Assembly: GCA_965655795.1 (NCBI GenBank)
Contig: CBFHHY010000001.1
Coordinates: 302,708-366,707, forward strand
Length of the DNA stretch: 64,000 nt
Direction: 5' to 3'
Source of the DNA: TMED14 sp002167805
Lineage (GTDB): Bacteria > Bacteroidota > Bacteroidia > Flavobacteriales > Schleiferiaceae
Under the pieces are notes generated by a model. The model searched no databases. It was given only the letters and a program-made list of their open reading frames with translations, and was not told the origin of the DNA. Position numbers and translations under genes: made by a program. Of the stretch, positions 52,901 to 60,791 are shown piece by piece (the stretch's first letter is position 1; each line of letters starts with the position of its first letter).

Positions 52901-55900
52901 GTTTTCGTGGGCAAAAGCCATCAGGCGGAGGTTCAGGAAGAGGTGACGTGGCAATTGATGATATTACAATTGATAATGCTCCTGCTTGTCCTGCTCCAAC
53001 TTTATTAACAGCTACGCCATTGACAGGAACGTCCATCCAACTTGCTTGGACAGGTGGAGGTGCCTCAAATTGGATGATTGAATATGGTCCTTCAGGTTTC
53101 ACACAAGGGGCTGGAACAATTGTAGCAGCAGGAACAAATCCATATACGGTAACCGGTCTATCGACACAGACAGGTTATGATTTTTATGTAAAGGATTCTT
53201 GTTCAGCGTCCTCAACTTCTGCATGGGAAGGCCCTGCTTCAGCATTGACATTGTGTGGAACTCTCACTGCCCCTTATTCAGAAGATTTTGAAGGCTCTCA
53301 GTGGGTAGATGATCCAGGAGGCTTTAACTATGGGTCTGTAGATACATGTTGGAATCGTGATAATATTTCGCCTTCAGGCCGTACATATTGGTGGAGACCT
53401 GGCACAGGTACCACTCCTTCTAATTTCACAGGCCCAACGGGAGACCATACATCTGGTAGTGGCAAGTATCTCTATACTGAGTCTTTCTCTGGAGCGACCA
53501 GTACAACTATTATTTCTCCAACCATCGACTTAGATACTCTTAGTGCTCCTGAACTTCGTTTCTGGTATCACATGTATGGCAGTTTAATAGATTCAATGGC
53601 CGTAAAAGTTGAAGCGAATACTACGATTAGTCATATGTTTAGCCTTTCTGGTCAACAGCAAGTAAATTCAAATTCTGCCTGGTTGGAAGCAGTGATTGAC
53701 TTAACTAACTTCATTGGAGATGAAATTCGTGTTCATTTTGTGGGTTACCGATCACCAGGAAATCAAAACCGAGCGGATATTACAATAGACGATGTAACTA
53801 TCGATAATGCTCCTCCTTGCTCGGGTGTCCCCTCGTTGCAGGTAACCACGACGACTACCACGACGGGAACAGTTAGTTGGTCTTCAAGCTTTACCGGCAG
53901 TTTTGAGATTAACTACGGACTTTGGGGCGGTGCACCAGGTTCAGGAACAACAATTCCAGTAACAACTTCGCCGACGACCATTACTGGACTCAATCCTGGA
54001 ACTACTTACTTTGTGAGCATTCGAAGGTCATGTCCGAGTTCAAGTTCCTTTGGATCATGGAGCCCTGTAGATACCCTTACGACGCAATGCGCTACAATTA
54101 TTGCTCCCCACACCGAGAATTTTGATATTAATTGGAACCCCGGACCCAATGCAAATAATGCTGGCGGCTACAATGGTGGCTCAACAATAGGGCCTTGTTG
54201 GACTCGCACTCCTGCGAGCGGAGGTACTACATCAGCTACAGCAGTATACCACTGGGGTGGAAGCACCGGAGGCACTCCAACGGGTAATACAGGACCGAGT
54301 GCTGATCACACCTCAGGATTTGGGAATTATGCACTCACAGAAGCCTCATATACTCCTTTTGAGCAGATTGCGTATCTAATTTCCCCAGCAATTGACATAT
54401 CCGGATTGGCATTCCCAGAGCTGAGATTTTGGTATCATATGGACGGGACTACTATTAATTCCCTTAGAATTGATTTCCAGAATGTAAATGGTTCATGGGT
54501 GTCTGTCGACTCTCTCGTAGGTGCTCAAGGAAATAGTTGGCAGGAAAGGGTGATTAGTATTCCTCAATCTTATGGTCCTATTATGAAAGTCCGATTTAAG
54601 GCTCGAAAACAAAATGTGAATCAATCACAATCATGCGATATTGCGATTGATGATTTTAGTATTTCGAGTGCACCTACATGTCCAGATCCAAGCAACATTG
54701 TAGCCACTCCCTTAAATGCCACATCCACTCTTGTTACATGGACAGGTGGAGGCTCAGGGACTGCGATTATCGAATATGGTTTATCTGGCTTTACACCAGG
54801 CTCAGGAACGAAAGTTACTACCACCTCAAATCCTTATACCTTAACTGGTTTAGTTGCAGGTGGGCTTTACGACATTTATGTTCAAGACTCCTGCGGTGCC
54901 AATGATTACTCTAATGCTGTAGGACCCACTCAAGTTCAGTTATTTACGTGTTCCAATGGATGTCAATATACTTTGGAACTCACAGATGCCAATTCAAATG
55001 GATGGGTAAGTAATTGGCAGGGAACTACGTATCATGAGTTAAATGTTACTGTTGGAACCACCTCTACACCGTACACACTTACATCTGGAGGTTCTGCTCT
55101 CTTTTCATTAAATGTTTGTGATGGAGATACAATAAGATTAAGGTTTATAAACACGGGATTTGCTTCAAACCAGGTAGGTTGGTATTTAATGGATTCATCT
55201 GGAGATACAGTAACAAGTCAAGCACCTCTGGGGAATGGAACTCTTACAACAGGCTATAAGTATAATGGAAGTGTGGTTTGTAGTAACACTTGCCCAACAC
55301 CAGTGGCTTCATTTACATTAGCTCAAACTGGACTCAATATTGATATTGATGGCTCTGCAAGCACAGGAACATCTCTGACTCATATTTGGACATTTGGAGA
55401 TGGAAATAGCGGCTCGGGTCCAATTACAAATCACTCTTACGCTAATGATGGAGCATACGATGTTCAACTTTTAGTGATGGATCAATGTGGTCAGAAAGAT
55501 TCATTAACTCAGTCTATAACTGCTTGTGATACCTTAATCGCTCCATTTACTTATGTGTTGAATCAGTTTCAAGCCGACTTTACAAGCGGTTTGGATTCTT
55601 CCTACACAAGTATAGTATGGGATTTTGGAGACGGCCAAACAAGCAATATCACTGATCCAACAAATATCTACGCCATCGGAGGTAGTTATTACGTTAGTCT
55701 ATCTGCTGTAAATCTCTGTGGTGATACTCTGATGGTGGGAGATTCCTTGGAAATATGTACAAAACCAAGTGCAGAGTTCACATGGTTTATTGTTTCTTCA
55801 AATGCGAGTGGGATGTTGGTTCAGTTTGATGGGACGTCTTCGGTAAATGCGAATACTTTTACCTGGTATTGGGGCGATGGTACCTCTTCAACTGGGGCGA

Positions 55901-56286
55901 ATTTCATTCAGCATTTGTACTCGGTTCCATCTTTGAATTATACCGTAACATTAGTAATTTCCAACCAATGTGCTTTGGGAGATACGGTCAGTCATACTCT
56001 GAATGAAACGGATATAGACGAGAGCATCATCGATGATAGAGCACAAATTTACCCGAATCCAAAGGGCTCTTCTCAACGCTTTACTGTCTCTGGATGGACT
56101 TCGAATTCAAATGCATCCTTTGATATTGTTGATGGTTATGGGAGACTTCTGTATCAGGGTGAATTTAAGACTAACTCAATGGGTGATGCTTATTTACCAG
56201 CCTTTAAACTTCCAGCTGGTATTTATCGAATCAGAATTGTTGGAGATGATCGTAGACAAAATTTCAATGTTGCGATAACGCATTAG
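49933..56286 (+). CDS. Giant T9SS cargo protein of alternating FN3 and MAM-like modules
   Basis: A 2117-residue secreted protein with a signal peptide ending M-K-A-Q. After an N-terminal beta domain (about 25-170) come six FN3 domains (about 175-265, 462-550, 736-826, 1017-1105, 1294-1385, 1581-1670) alternating with five MAM-like domains (about 267-460, 549-735, 826-1015, 1106-1293, 1385-1580). Each MAM unit shows A-P-(Y/F)-x-E-x-F, G-P-S-x-D-H-T-x-G, Y-L-Y-T-E, W-Y-H-M-Y-G and D-I-(A/T)-I-D-D; each FN3 ends Y-x-(F/V)-Y-V-x-D-S-C-G. A C-rich beta domain (1672-1785), three PKD domains (1786-2025) and a T9SS type A sorting domain (about 2036-2117; Y-P-N-P-K-G, L-P-A-G-I-Y-R-I) follow. No catalytic motif was seen. 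A surface adhesin or matrix filament is the best guess. Two hairpins lie downstream. Confidence 0.92.
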   Translation: MAKRFLKSIIVLACLVLTSQMKAQIVDSTFSHVGSSISTLFIGGAGPTISSVSTCPDSIVAQIPANQWVYGVDISYTMTSPNSGNGWMSGQFSYVNCRTTGVSESTISQGTGNTAGTQAYNRTSVNIANGLSLTGKLVFDLHAFRSWGNGSCDTTIAKVDSASWTITVSYGPAPTCFAPTNLNAGTILSNSADISWTTGGATNWQVRYDTVGFSPTNSSSPWLSPSAPSIRLTGLMSASSYDVYVRDSCGLGNSSLWAGPLTITTLCTPLTAPFMESFSGAAWNDGTGWSNAGNTIDSCWSRDPQAPTGGGGGQPFAWGTQDGGTSTNNTGPSSDHTTGTAAGKYLYTEASGGGYQSNALVTSPLIDISSLTSPSITFWRHMYGNNIGTLSLDVWTPSGGWQNSIWSHSGAVQTSSNVAWDSINVSLAGLSNDTIRVRFRGVRSFGNTGDMAIDDITFENGPTCPAPTGLIASNVGFTDATFSVTGTSSSYQLKGTQGTNSLIGTPFTGTSGSLAGASPGQTYDVFVRSICGPGDTSSWYGPIIIQTLCAPVVPFLENFDATPWNDGSGVYNLNDGLDPCWFRDPDGCVNSASPYSWNIRSDPPTTYQSPSQDVSGTGNFVYTESSSGLTGQVAYLRMPPVNVSSLTTPALTFSYHAFGNSMGSLAFQVWTPSNGWGSSTPVFSGAQQTAANAPWKDTTFTLSATSDTIMVRFVATRGNGNQSDLAIDEVGIIEAPTCPDPYNISVTSGAASSVTLSWTSGGATMWNIAYGQAGSVSFLPFTTAAANPFTLTGLTPGTSYEFYVRDSCGSGDVSNWVGPVSFNTPCATVAAPYSEDFDLNFDEGNGWSNSGSTVDICWSRTPSTGTGTPWWNQPYHWGGGTGTTPSGNTGPSSDHTSGSGSYAYIEASGGNGTSADLFSPIIDLDTLSNPELVFWKHQYGNQMGTFSVALSVNGGAYSTIHTSSGDQGNSWIQVKVPLSAASLGDSIQLRFRGQKPSGGGSGRGDVAIDDITIDNAPACPAPTLLTATPLTGTSIQLAWTGGGASNWMIEYGPSGFTQGAGTIVAAGTNPYTVTGLSTQTGYDFYVKDSCSASSTSAWEGPASALTLCGTLTAPYSEDFEGSQWVDDPGGFNYGSVDTCWNRDNISPSGRTYWWRPGTGTTPSNFTGPTGDHTSGSGKYLYTESFSGATSTTIISPTIDLDTLSAPELRFWYHMYGSLIDSMAVKVEANTTISHMFSLSGQQQVNSNSAWLEAVIDLTNFIGDEIRVHFVGYRSPGNQNRADITIDDVTIDNAPPCSGVPSLQVTTTTTTTGTVSWSSSFTGSFEINYGLWGGAPGSGTTIPVTTSPTTITGLNPGTTYFVSIRRSCPSSSSFGSWSPVDTLTTQCATIIAPHTENFDINWNPGPNANNAGGYNGGSTIGPCWTRTPASGGTTSATAVYHWGGSTGGTPTGNTGPSADHTSGFGNYALTEASYTPFEQIAYLISPAIDISGLAFPELRFWYHMDGTTINSLRIDFQNVNGSWVSVDSLVGAQGNSWQERVISIPQSYGPIMKVRFKARKQNVNQSQSCDIAIDDFSISSAPTCPDPSNIVATPLNATSTLVTWTGGGSGTAIIEYGLSGFTPGSGTKVTTTSNPYTLTGLVAGGLYDIYVQDSCGANDYSNAVGPTQVQLFTCSNGCQYTLELTDANSNGWVSNWQGTTYHELNVTVGTTSTPYTLTSGGSALFSLNVCDGDTIRLRFINTGFASNQVGWYLMDSSGDTVTSQAPLGNGTLTTGYKYNGSVVCSNTCPTPVASFTLAQTGLNIDIDGSASTGTSLTHIWTFGDGNSGSGPITNHSYANDGAYDVQLLVMDQCGQKDSLTQSITACDTLIAPFTYVLNQFQADFTSGLDSSYTSIVWDFGDGQTSNITDPTNIYAIGGSYYVSLSAVNLCGDTLMVGDSLEICTKPSAEFTWFIVSSNASGMLVQFDGTSSVNANTFTWYWGDGTSSTGANFIQHLYSVPSLNYTVTLVISNQCALGDTVSHTLNETDIDESIIDDRAQIYPNPKGSSQRFTVSGWTSNSNASFDIVDGYGRLLYQGEFKTNSMGDAYLPAFKLPAGIYRIRIVGDDRRQNFNVAITH

Positions 56287-56305
56287 TTTTTAATATAATT
56301 TCTTT

Positions 56306-56340
56306 GAATCCCTTTGGTTAAGTTTTAATCAAAGGGATTC
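56306..56340 (+). terminator. Strong hairpin terminator downstream of the giant T9SS gene
   Basis: Left arm 56306-56319 (GAATCCCTTTGGTT) and right arm 56327-56340 (AATCAAAGGGATTC) form a 14 bp stem with a single G-T pair around a 7 nt loop, followed by TTCGTTT. It starts 20 bp past the stop codon. It is the clearest intrinsic-terminator-like structure in the window. Confidence 0.75.
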
Positions 56341-56342
56341 TT

Positions 56343-56363
56343 CGTTTAAGAGGATCTTAAGCG
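56343..56363 (+). terminator. Second tandem hairpin upstream of terC
   Basis: CGTTTAAGA (56343-56351) pairs with TCTTAAGCG (56355-56363), a 9 bp stem with one G-T pair and a 3 nt loop, followed by the T-rich TTACTTTT. It may be a second terminator; TACTTTTA just after it is one base off the -7 consensus, so it may also border the terC promoter. Confidence 0.4.
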
Positions 56364-56405
56364 TTACTTTTATGCCATTAATAAAATTCTGATAATGATT
56401 TTCTG

Positions 56406-57116
56406 ATGGAACTTTTATCTATCGATATGCTTTTGGCTTTTTTAACTCTTTCACTGATGGAAGTGATATTAGGTATCGATAATATCATTTTCATTAGTAT
56501 TCTTACAAATAAACTACCTAACGAAATAAGAAGGCAGGCTAGAATCTTTGGTATAGGGTTAGCTTTAGTCACAAGAATTTTAATGCTTTTAAGTATTAAA
56601 TCGATCATGGGATTGACAGAGCCGTTTCTAGTTTTATCAGGTTTTGAGATCTCTGGGCGCGCTATGATCCTGTTTTTTGGAGGTGTTTTTTTGTTAGTTA
56701 AGTCTATAAAAGAGCTTTATGTCTTTGTCGAGATAGAAAGCCAAGAGATGGCCAGCAAATTAAATGTTAGGAATAGTTTGATTGGAATTATTCTACAAAT
56801 AGCTTTACTTGATATCGTTTTTAGTTTTGATAGTATTCTCACAGCAATTGGCATGACTGATTATTTACCAGTTATGATAGCAGCAATAGTGGTAGCTATG
56901 ATTGTTATGCTGTTCTTTAGCGCTCTAGTATCCAGATTTGTAGAAAAATTCCCTTCATTGCAGATACTTGCCTTAACTTTTTTAATCCTCATCGGTTTTG
57001 TATTGATTTTTGAGGCTTTTGAATATCATATTTCAAAGTCCTACATCTATGCGGCTCTTGGATTTTCTCTGCTCATCGAATTAATTAACATGCGTGCTGG
57101 AACACGTAAGTCATAG
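56406..57116 (+). CDS. TerC-family integral membrane protein
   Basis: A 236-residue polytopic membrane protein of the TerC/YgdQ/YkoY family. The diagnostic first-helix segment L-M-E-V-I-L-G-I-D-N-I-I-F-I-S is at about 16-30, and its internal repeat L-L-D-I-V-F-S-F-D-S-I-L-T-A at about 134-147; the acidic residues in these helices are the probable metal-binding pair. Several members of the family export Mn2+ or load it into secreted metalloenzymes; others are linked to tellurite resistance. Seven or so spans are seen. It starts after the hairpins and ends 8 bp before the acyltransferase ATG. Confidence 0.92.
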   Translation: MELLSIDMLLAFLTLSLMEVILGIDNIIFISILTNKLPNEIRRQARIFGIGLALVTRILMLLSIKSIMGLTEPFLVLSGFEISGRAMILFFGGVFLLVKSIKELYVFVEIESQEMASKLNVRNSLIGIILQIALLDIVFSFDSILTAIGMTDYLPVMIAAIVVAMIVMLFFSALVSRFVEKFPSLQILALTFLILIGFVLIFEAFEYHISKSYIYAALGFSLLIELINMRAGTRKS

Positions 57117-57123
57117 GGGAGCT

Positions 57124-57837
57124 ATGATTATTTTTAGATTAATTTATAGGATTCCTGTTTTTGTAATCTCCTGCTTACTAGCTATTGGTCTTGCTTTTTT
57201 TGCAAAACTCCTTGGAGCATCAATAAAAGTTAGGCATGGGATTTATTCAATATGGCGAAAAACATTTTTGTGGTTGTTAGGGATTAAAATAAAAATTAAA
57301 AGTGGATCTAAGCCGGACTATGCAGCTATTTTAATGGGTAATCATAGATCTTATGCGGATGTGTTATTTATCTTGAGCGGAACTCCCACCGTTTTTTTGA
57401 GTAGGGCAGAAATAAAAAAATGGCCTATTATTTACCAGGCAGCTCAGGCCCTGGATACTGTTTTTGTGCAAAGAGATGATAAAGAGTCCAGGTCAGCTGC
57501 TAGAGTGGAGTTGGCGAAAAGTATTTCAAAAGGATTAAGCCCTGTGGTTTTTCCTGAGGGAACTACTTCTTATAATGGAATTAAGCCATTTAATCTTGGA
57601 ATGTTTTACACGGCAGCTCAGATGGATGTTCCCATTGTCCCATTTGTTATTGAATATTCAGATCCCGAAATGGCCTGGGTAGGAAAAGAGAAGTTTATTC
57701 CTCATTTAATAAGAATGTTTGCACGTCCCAGATGGTATGTTGATTTATACATCGGAGATGCTTTCAAAGGAGAAGATGGTGAGAAATTATCGAATGATAT
57801 TCATTTATGGATGAGTGAGCGTATAAAAAATGGATAA
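57124..57837 (+). CDS. 1-acyl-sn-glycerol-3-phosphate acyltransferase (PlsC-like)
   Basis: A 237-residue membrane-associated acyltransferase that adds a second acyl chain to lysophosphatidic acid or a related lipid. The catalytic H-x4-D box is N-H-R-S-Y-A-D (about 69-75), and the glycerol-phosphate-binding block F-P-E-G-T-T-S is at about 146-152. One hydrophobic segment at the N-terminus (about 4-30) anchors it. The ATG at 57124 gives the hydrophobic start M-I-I-F-R-L-I-Y; an in-frame ATG 30 bp upstream overlaps terC and is less likely. The stop lies inside the flippase gene (8 bp overlap), so it is translationally coupled to glycan export, a plausible lipid-modifying link but not proven. Confidence 0.88.
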   Translation: MIIFRLIYRIPVFVISCLLAIGLAFFAKLLGASIKVRHGIYSIWRKTFLWLLGIKIKIKSGSKPDYAAILMGNHRSYADVLFILSGTPTVFLSRAEIKKWPIIYQAAQALDTVFVQRDDKESRSAARVELAKSISKGLSPVVFPEGTTSYNGIKPFNLGMFYTAAQMDVPIVPFVIEYSDPEMAWVGKEKFIPHLIRMFARPRWYVDLYIGDAFKGEDGEKLSNDIHLWMSERIKNG

Positions 57838-59143
57838 ACAAAAAAATCTTGGGCGAGGAGTTTTAAGCAATGTATTTGCCAATGGGATTTTGCAATTTTT
57901 AAACTACGCATTTCCAGTATTAACATTACCTTTCTTAGGAAGCGCTATTGGGCTAGAGGAGTTTGGAGTAGTTAACTTTTTTAGTGTTTTAGTCGGCTAT
58001 TTTACATTATTTGTCATTTATGGATTTGATGCATCGGCTACAAGAAAGGTCCCTGAACTAGAAGATGATTTTAAAAAAATGAATCTTTTTTTTGTTGAGA
58101 TCCAGTCATCGAAAGTTTTATTATTGATTCTGGCTTTTATAGTTTTTTCACTTTTGATTCTAATTATTCCTGAGGGTATTGATAACTATAAAGTAGCCCT
58201 TGCAACCTTTGGAGTCACTGCAGGCTGGGCCTTGATGCCGAATTGGTTTGTGCAAGGAATAAGAAGAATGAGTGATCTTGTTTGGATAAACATTATTCCA
58301 AAAGCTATTTTTTTAGGGCTTGTTTTTTTGACCATAAAATCAAAAGAAGACAGTTACTTATATCCTCTTTTTATTTCTCTATCTATTGTTATTTGTGCCC
58401 TGCTGAGTATTATTTATCTAAAATTTAGGCTAAATATCTCACCTAGGATTCGTTTTAACAAGAGTGTATTGATAAGAATTTGGCAGGAAAGATTGGTATT
58501 TTTTTCCAGTTTTGTGAATAATTTTAATCAAACTATTGGAATCATTTTCCTTGGCTTTTTTGTAACCTACTCAGAGGTTGGTGTTTTTTCGCTGGGTTGG
58601 AGGATGATGAATATTATTCAAGTGCTTGTTTCGATACCTATACTTCAGGCTCTTTACCCTGTTCTAGGAAGTCAATTAAGGTCAGATTTAAAATCAGGAA
58701 CTAAAGTTCTTAACGAGTCAATACCTCTAATTTTAGTCTTTATATTTTCCTGCTCAAGCTTCCTATGGGGAACATCACCTTGGTTGATCCAGTTCTTTTT
58801 CGGAGAGGAATTCATAGAGTCGGCAGGAATTTATCGTTGGCTTTCAATCATTCCTTTAATATCTGTGTTTAATCACCTTATGGGTTCATCTTTTTTGTTA
58901 AACTTGGGATATGACAAAGAAGTGTTGAGGGTGACGATATGGGTTTCGATATTAGCAGTATCTCTAAATTTATTTTTAATATGGAACTATGGGCTCAAAG
59001 GCGCCATTATATCAATCATAATCACGGAGTTAATTCTTTTTCTTTTCTATAACGCTGTCATTAAAAAATTGGGTTTTAACTTTTGGCGCTTTAGTGCCTG
59101 GAAATTAAAAGTTCCTCAGTTGAAAAAAAATGATGGCGCCTAA
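57830..59143 (+). CDS. Wzx-type oligosaccharide flippase
   Basis: A 437-residue polytopic protein of the MOP superfamily (polysaccharide transporter family) that flips lipid-linked repeat units to the periplasmic face. The N-terminus has the family's L-(S/N)-x-V-F-A-N-G-I-L-Q-F-L-N-Y-A-F-P and P-F-L-G-S-A-I-G-L-E-E-F-G motifs, and R-K-V-P-E-L follows. About 12 spans can be counted. It overlaps the acyltransferase by 8 bp and is followed, after 199 bp of intergenic DNA, by sugar transferase, GT2, exporter and co-polymerase genes, consistent with a Wzx/Wzy-dependent polysaccharide system. The Wzy polymerase is not in the window. Confidence 0.88.
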   Translation: MDKQKNLGRGVLSNVFANGILQFLNYAFPVLTLPFLGSAIGLEEFGVVNFFSVLVGYFTLFVIYGFDASATRKVPELEDDFKKMNLFFVEIQSSKVLLLILAFIVFSLLILIIPEGIDNYKVALATFGVTAGWALMPNWFVQGIRRMSDLVWINIIPKAIFLGLVFLTIKSKEDSYLYPLFISLSIVICALLSIIYLKFRLNISPRIRFNKSVLIRIWQERLVFFSSFVNNFNQTIGIIFLGFFVTYSEVGVFSLGWRMMNIIQVLVSIPILQALYPVLGSQLRSDLKSGTKVLNESIPLILVFIFSCSSFLWGTSPWLIQFFFGEEFIESAGIYRWLSIIPLISVFNHLMGSSFLLNLGYDKEVLRVTIWVSILAVSLNLFLIWNYGLKGAIISIIITELILFLFYNAVIKKLGFNFWRFSAWKLKVPQLKKNDGA

Positions 59144-59342
59144 CGAATTTGAAATTAATACTTGTATCATATTGCAACTATCACTTTTTACCAAGCAATT
59201 ATTATAGTTTTGTTAATGAAGTCAATGAAATGTTTTATTGCTCACTATTTCAGGTGATTGGATATAGTTTAATTTGAAGTATCAATTTTTTTTAAATGTA
59301 TTTGCAATCAACTAATACTGTAGACTTACTTTTGCACTTCTT
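59144..59342 (+). promoter_or_regulatory. Intergenic region and promoter of the polysaccharide operon
   Basis: The longest gap in the window, AT-rich and without a credible frame. A full promoter can be drawn: TTTG at 59301-59304, 22 nt spacer, and TACTTTTG (exact TAnnTTTG) at 59327-59334, with the last G 9 nt before the ATG at 59343, so any leader would be only a few nucleotides. A second exact element, TAGTTTTG, is at 59205-59212 without a -33 partner. Confidence 0.5.
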
Positions 59343-59915
59343 ATGAATGCATATCCCTCGAGTTTTTTAAAAAGGCTTTTAGATATTCTAATTTCTATTT
59401 TAGTATTGCCTTTTGCTTTGGTTCTCATTTCTCTAGGGGGTTTACTTATTTTAACAACGACTGCTGGACCTGTTTTTTACTCTCAAAAGAGAGTGGGAAA
59501 GAACGGTTCTGAATTCACCATTTTAAAGCTTAGGACTCTTATCAAAGGGGCGCAAGGTGATCTCGCAGGAATGACAAAAAATGATCCAAATATCTTTTTG
59601 ATTGGTAGGCATCTAAGAAGGTGGAGGATTGATGAGCTGCCCCAAGTTTTCAATATCCTGGGAGGAAGTATGAGTTGGGTTGGGCCAAGACCTGAACGAC
59701 CGCATTTAGTGAAATCTTTTGAACAAGATTTTAAGGAATATAGTAGGCGTCATGAAGTTTTACCGGGCATTACAGGTCTGGCTCAAATAAACTTACCTGA
59801 CGCAACTCCGAATGAAACTAAAGAGAAACTTCCTTTTGACCTAGAGTATGTCGAGAAAGCGAATTTTTTGATGGATCTGGGTATCATTTGGAAAACGGTA
59901 AAAGCCATAGTGTAA
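59343..59915 (+). CDS. Initiating sugar-phosphate transferase (short, PglC/WcaJ-C-like)
   Basis: A 190-residue monotopic phosphoglycosyl transferase that attaches the first sugar-phosphate to undecaprenyl phosphate. It has the re-entrant hydrophobic start K-R-L-L-D-I-L-I-S-I-L-V-L-P, the basic K-R-V-G-K-N-G and F-x-I-L-K-L-R-T-L segments, the catalytic pair in W-R-I-D-E-L-P-Q (Asp-Glu), and the signature W-V-G-P-R-P-E-R with the later P-G-I-T-G-L-A-Q. It lacks the N-terminal CoA-binding-like domain and extra spans of the 450-residue WcaJ type. First gene of the polysaccharide operon, 6 bp before the GT2 gene. Confidence 0.92.
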   Translation: MNAYPSSFLKRLLDILISILVLPFALVLISLGGLLILTTTAGPVFYSQKRVGKNGSEFTILKLRTLIKGAQGDLAGMTKNDPNIFLIGRHLRRWRIDELPQVFNILGGSMSWVGPRPERPHLVKSFEQDFKEYSRRHEVLPGITGLAQINLPDATPNETKEKLPFDLEYVEKANFLMDLGIIWKTVKAIV

Positions 59916-59921
59916 AGCCTT

Positions 59922-60791
59922 ATGCGTATTGGCGGTATACTATCTGTCTACAAAGGAGATAGCCCTATTTTTCTCAAGCAAGCCCTTGATTCTATAATCA
60001 GAAATCAATCAAAAACATTTGATGAATGTGTAGGGGTGATTGAGGGTAAAATTGGTCAAGAGCTTAAGAATGTTTGTGAAAGTTTTTCTGAAATCAAATG
60101 GTTGAATATATCTGATTCAGATGTTTTTGGATTACCTAAAGCTTTAAACACAGCAGTCGATAATATAAATGCTGAAGTTGTTTTGAAAATTGATACAGAC
60201 GACTTGTATTCAAATAGAAGAATTGAATGGACTTATTCGGCTTTCAAGAATAATGAGTCATTAGATCTTCATGGGGCACAAATACAAGAGTTTTCCAGTG
60301 ATTTTAAATTGAATTATGGCTACCGAAATGTTCCATTGAATCAGGTGGATATTGAAAAATATTTTAAGTATCGGAATCCTTTTAACGGTCCTTCAGTGGC
60401 CTTTAGAAGGGATTCTTTTTTAAGAATGGGGGGCTTTCCTCAGGTTGGCGCCAATGAGGATTATTGTTTATGGGGCCTCTATTTGGTAAATAAGTTGTGT
60501 GTTTCGAATAGTCCAGAAACATATGCTTTTATGCGAGGTGGAAGCGATTTGGTTTCAAGAAGAAGTAATAAAACATATAGGCTAGGGGAGCTTCAAGCTC
60601 TGAAATTCATGAAAGACTCCGGAGCTTTAACGAATAGTCAGTATTTAAGACATATTTTTGTCAAACAAATTACAAGGAGACTACCTCTATTATGGAATTC
60701 TTACATTTATTCTAAACTGAGAAACAATATCGAGCATAAAATTCCGAAAGAGCTTGAAGCTATCATTCAAACAGTACAAAATGAAAAATAA
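59922..60791 (+). CDS. Family 2 glycosyltransferase
   Basis: A 289-residue cytoplasmic GT-A transferase. The start R-I-G-G-I-L-S-V-Y-K-G-D, the metal-binding K-I-D-T-D-D motif (DxD-like), the acceptor region N-P-F-N-G-P-S-V-A-F-R and the G-G-F-P-Q-V-G-A-N-E-D-Y region (catalytic E-D) are typical of family 2 enzymes that extend O-antigen or exopolysaccharide units, in the WaaE/AmsE-like group. It has no membrane span. It overlaps the exporter gene by 11 bp and follows the sugar transferase by 6 bp, so it probably adds the second sugar; donor sugar unknown. Confidence 0.9.
   Translation: MRIGGILSVYKGDSPIFLKQALDSIIRNQSKTFDECVGVIEGKIGQELKNVCESFSEIKWLNISDSDVFGLPKALNTAVDNINAEVVLKIDTDDLYSNRRIEWTYSAFKNNESLDLHGAQIQEFSSDFKLNYGYRNVPLNQVDIEKYFKYRNPFNGPSVAFRRDSFLRMGGFPQVGANEDYCLWGLYLVNKLCVSNSPETYAFMRGGSDLVSRRSNKTYRLGELQALKFMKDSGALTNSQYLRHIFVKQITRRLPLLWNSYIYSKLRNNIEHKIPKELEAIIQTVQNEK

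Noticed and set aside
51072..53102. Repeated antisense open frames of about 85-115 codons within the giant T9SS gene (also at 54621-54824)
   Set aside because: They recur at equivalent places of the MAM/FN3 repeats, are antisense to a strongly coding gene, have no start context, and their sequence mirrors the repeat; they are by-products of the repeat.
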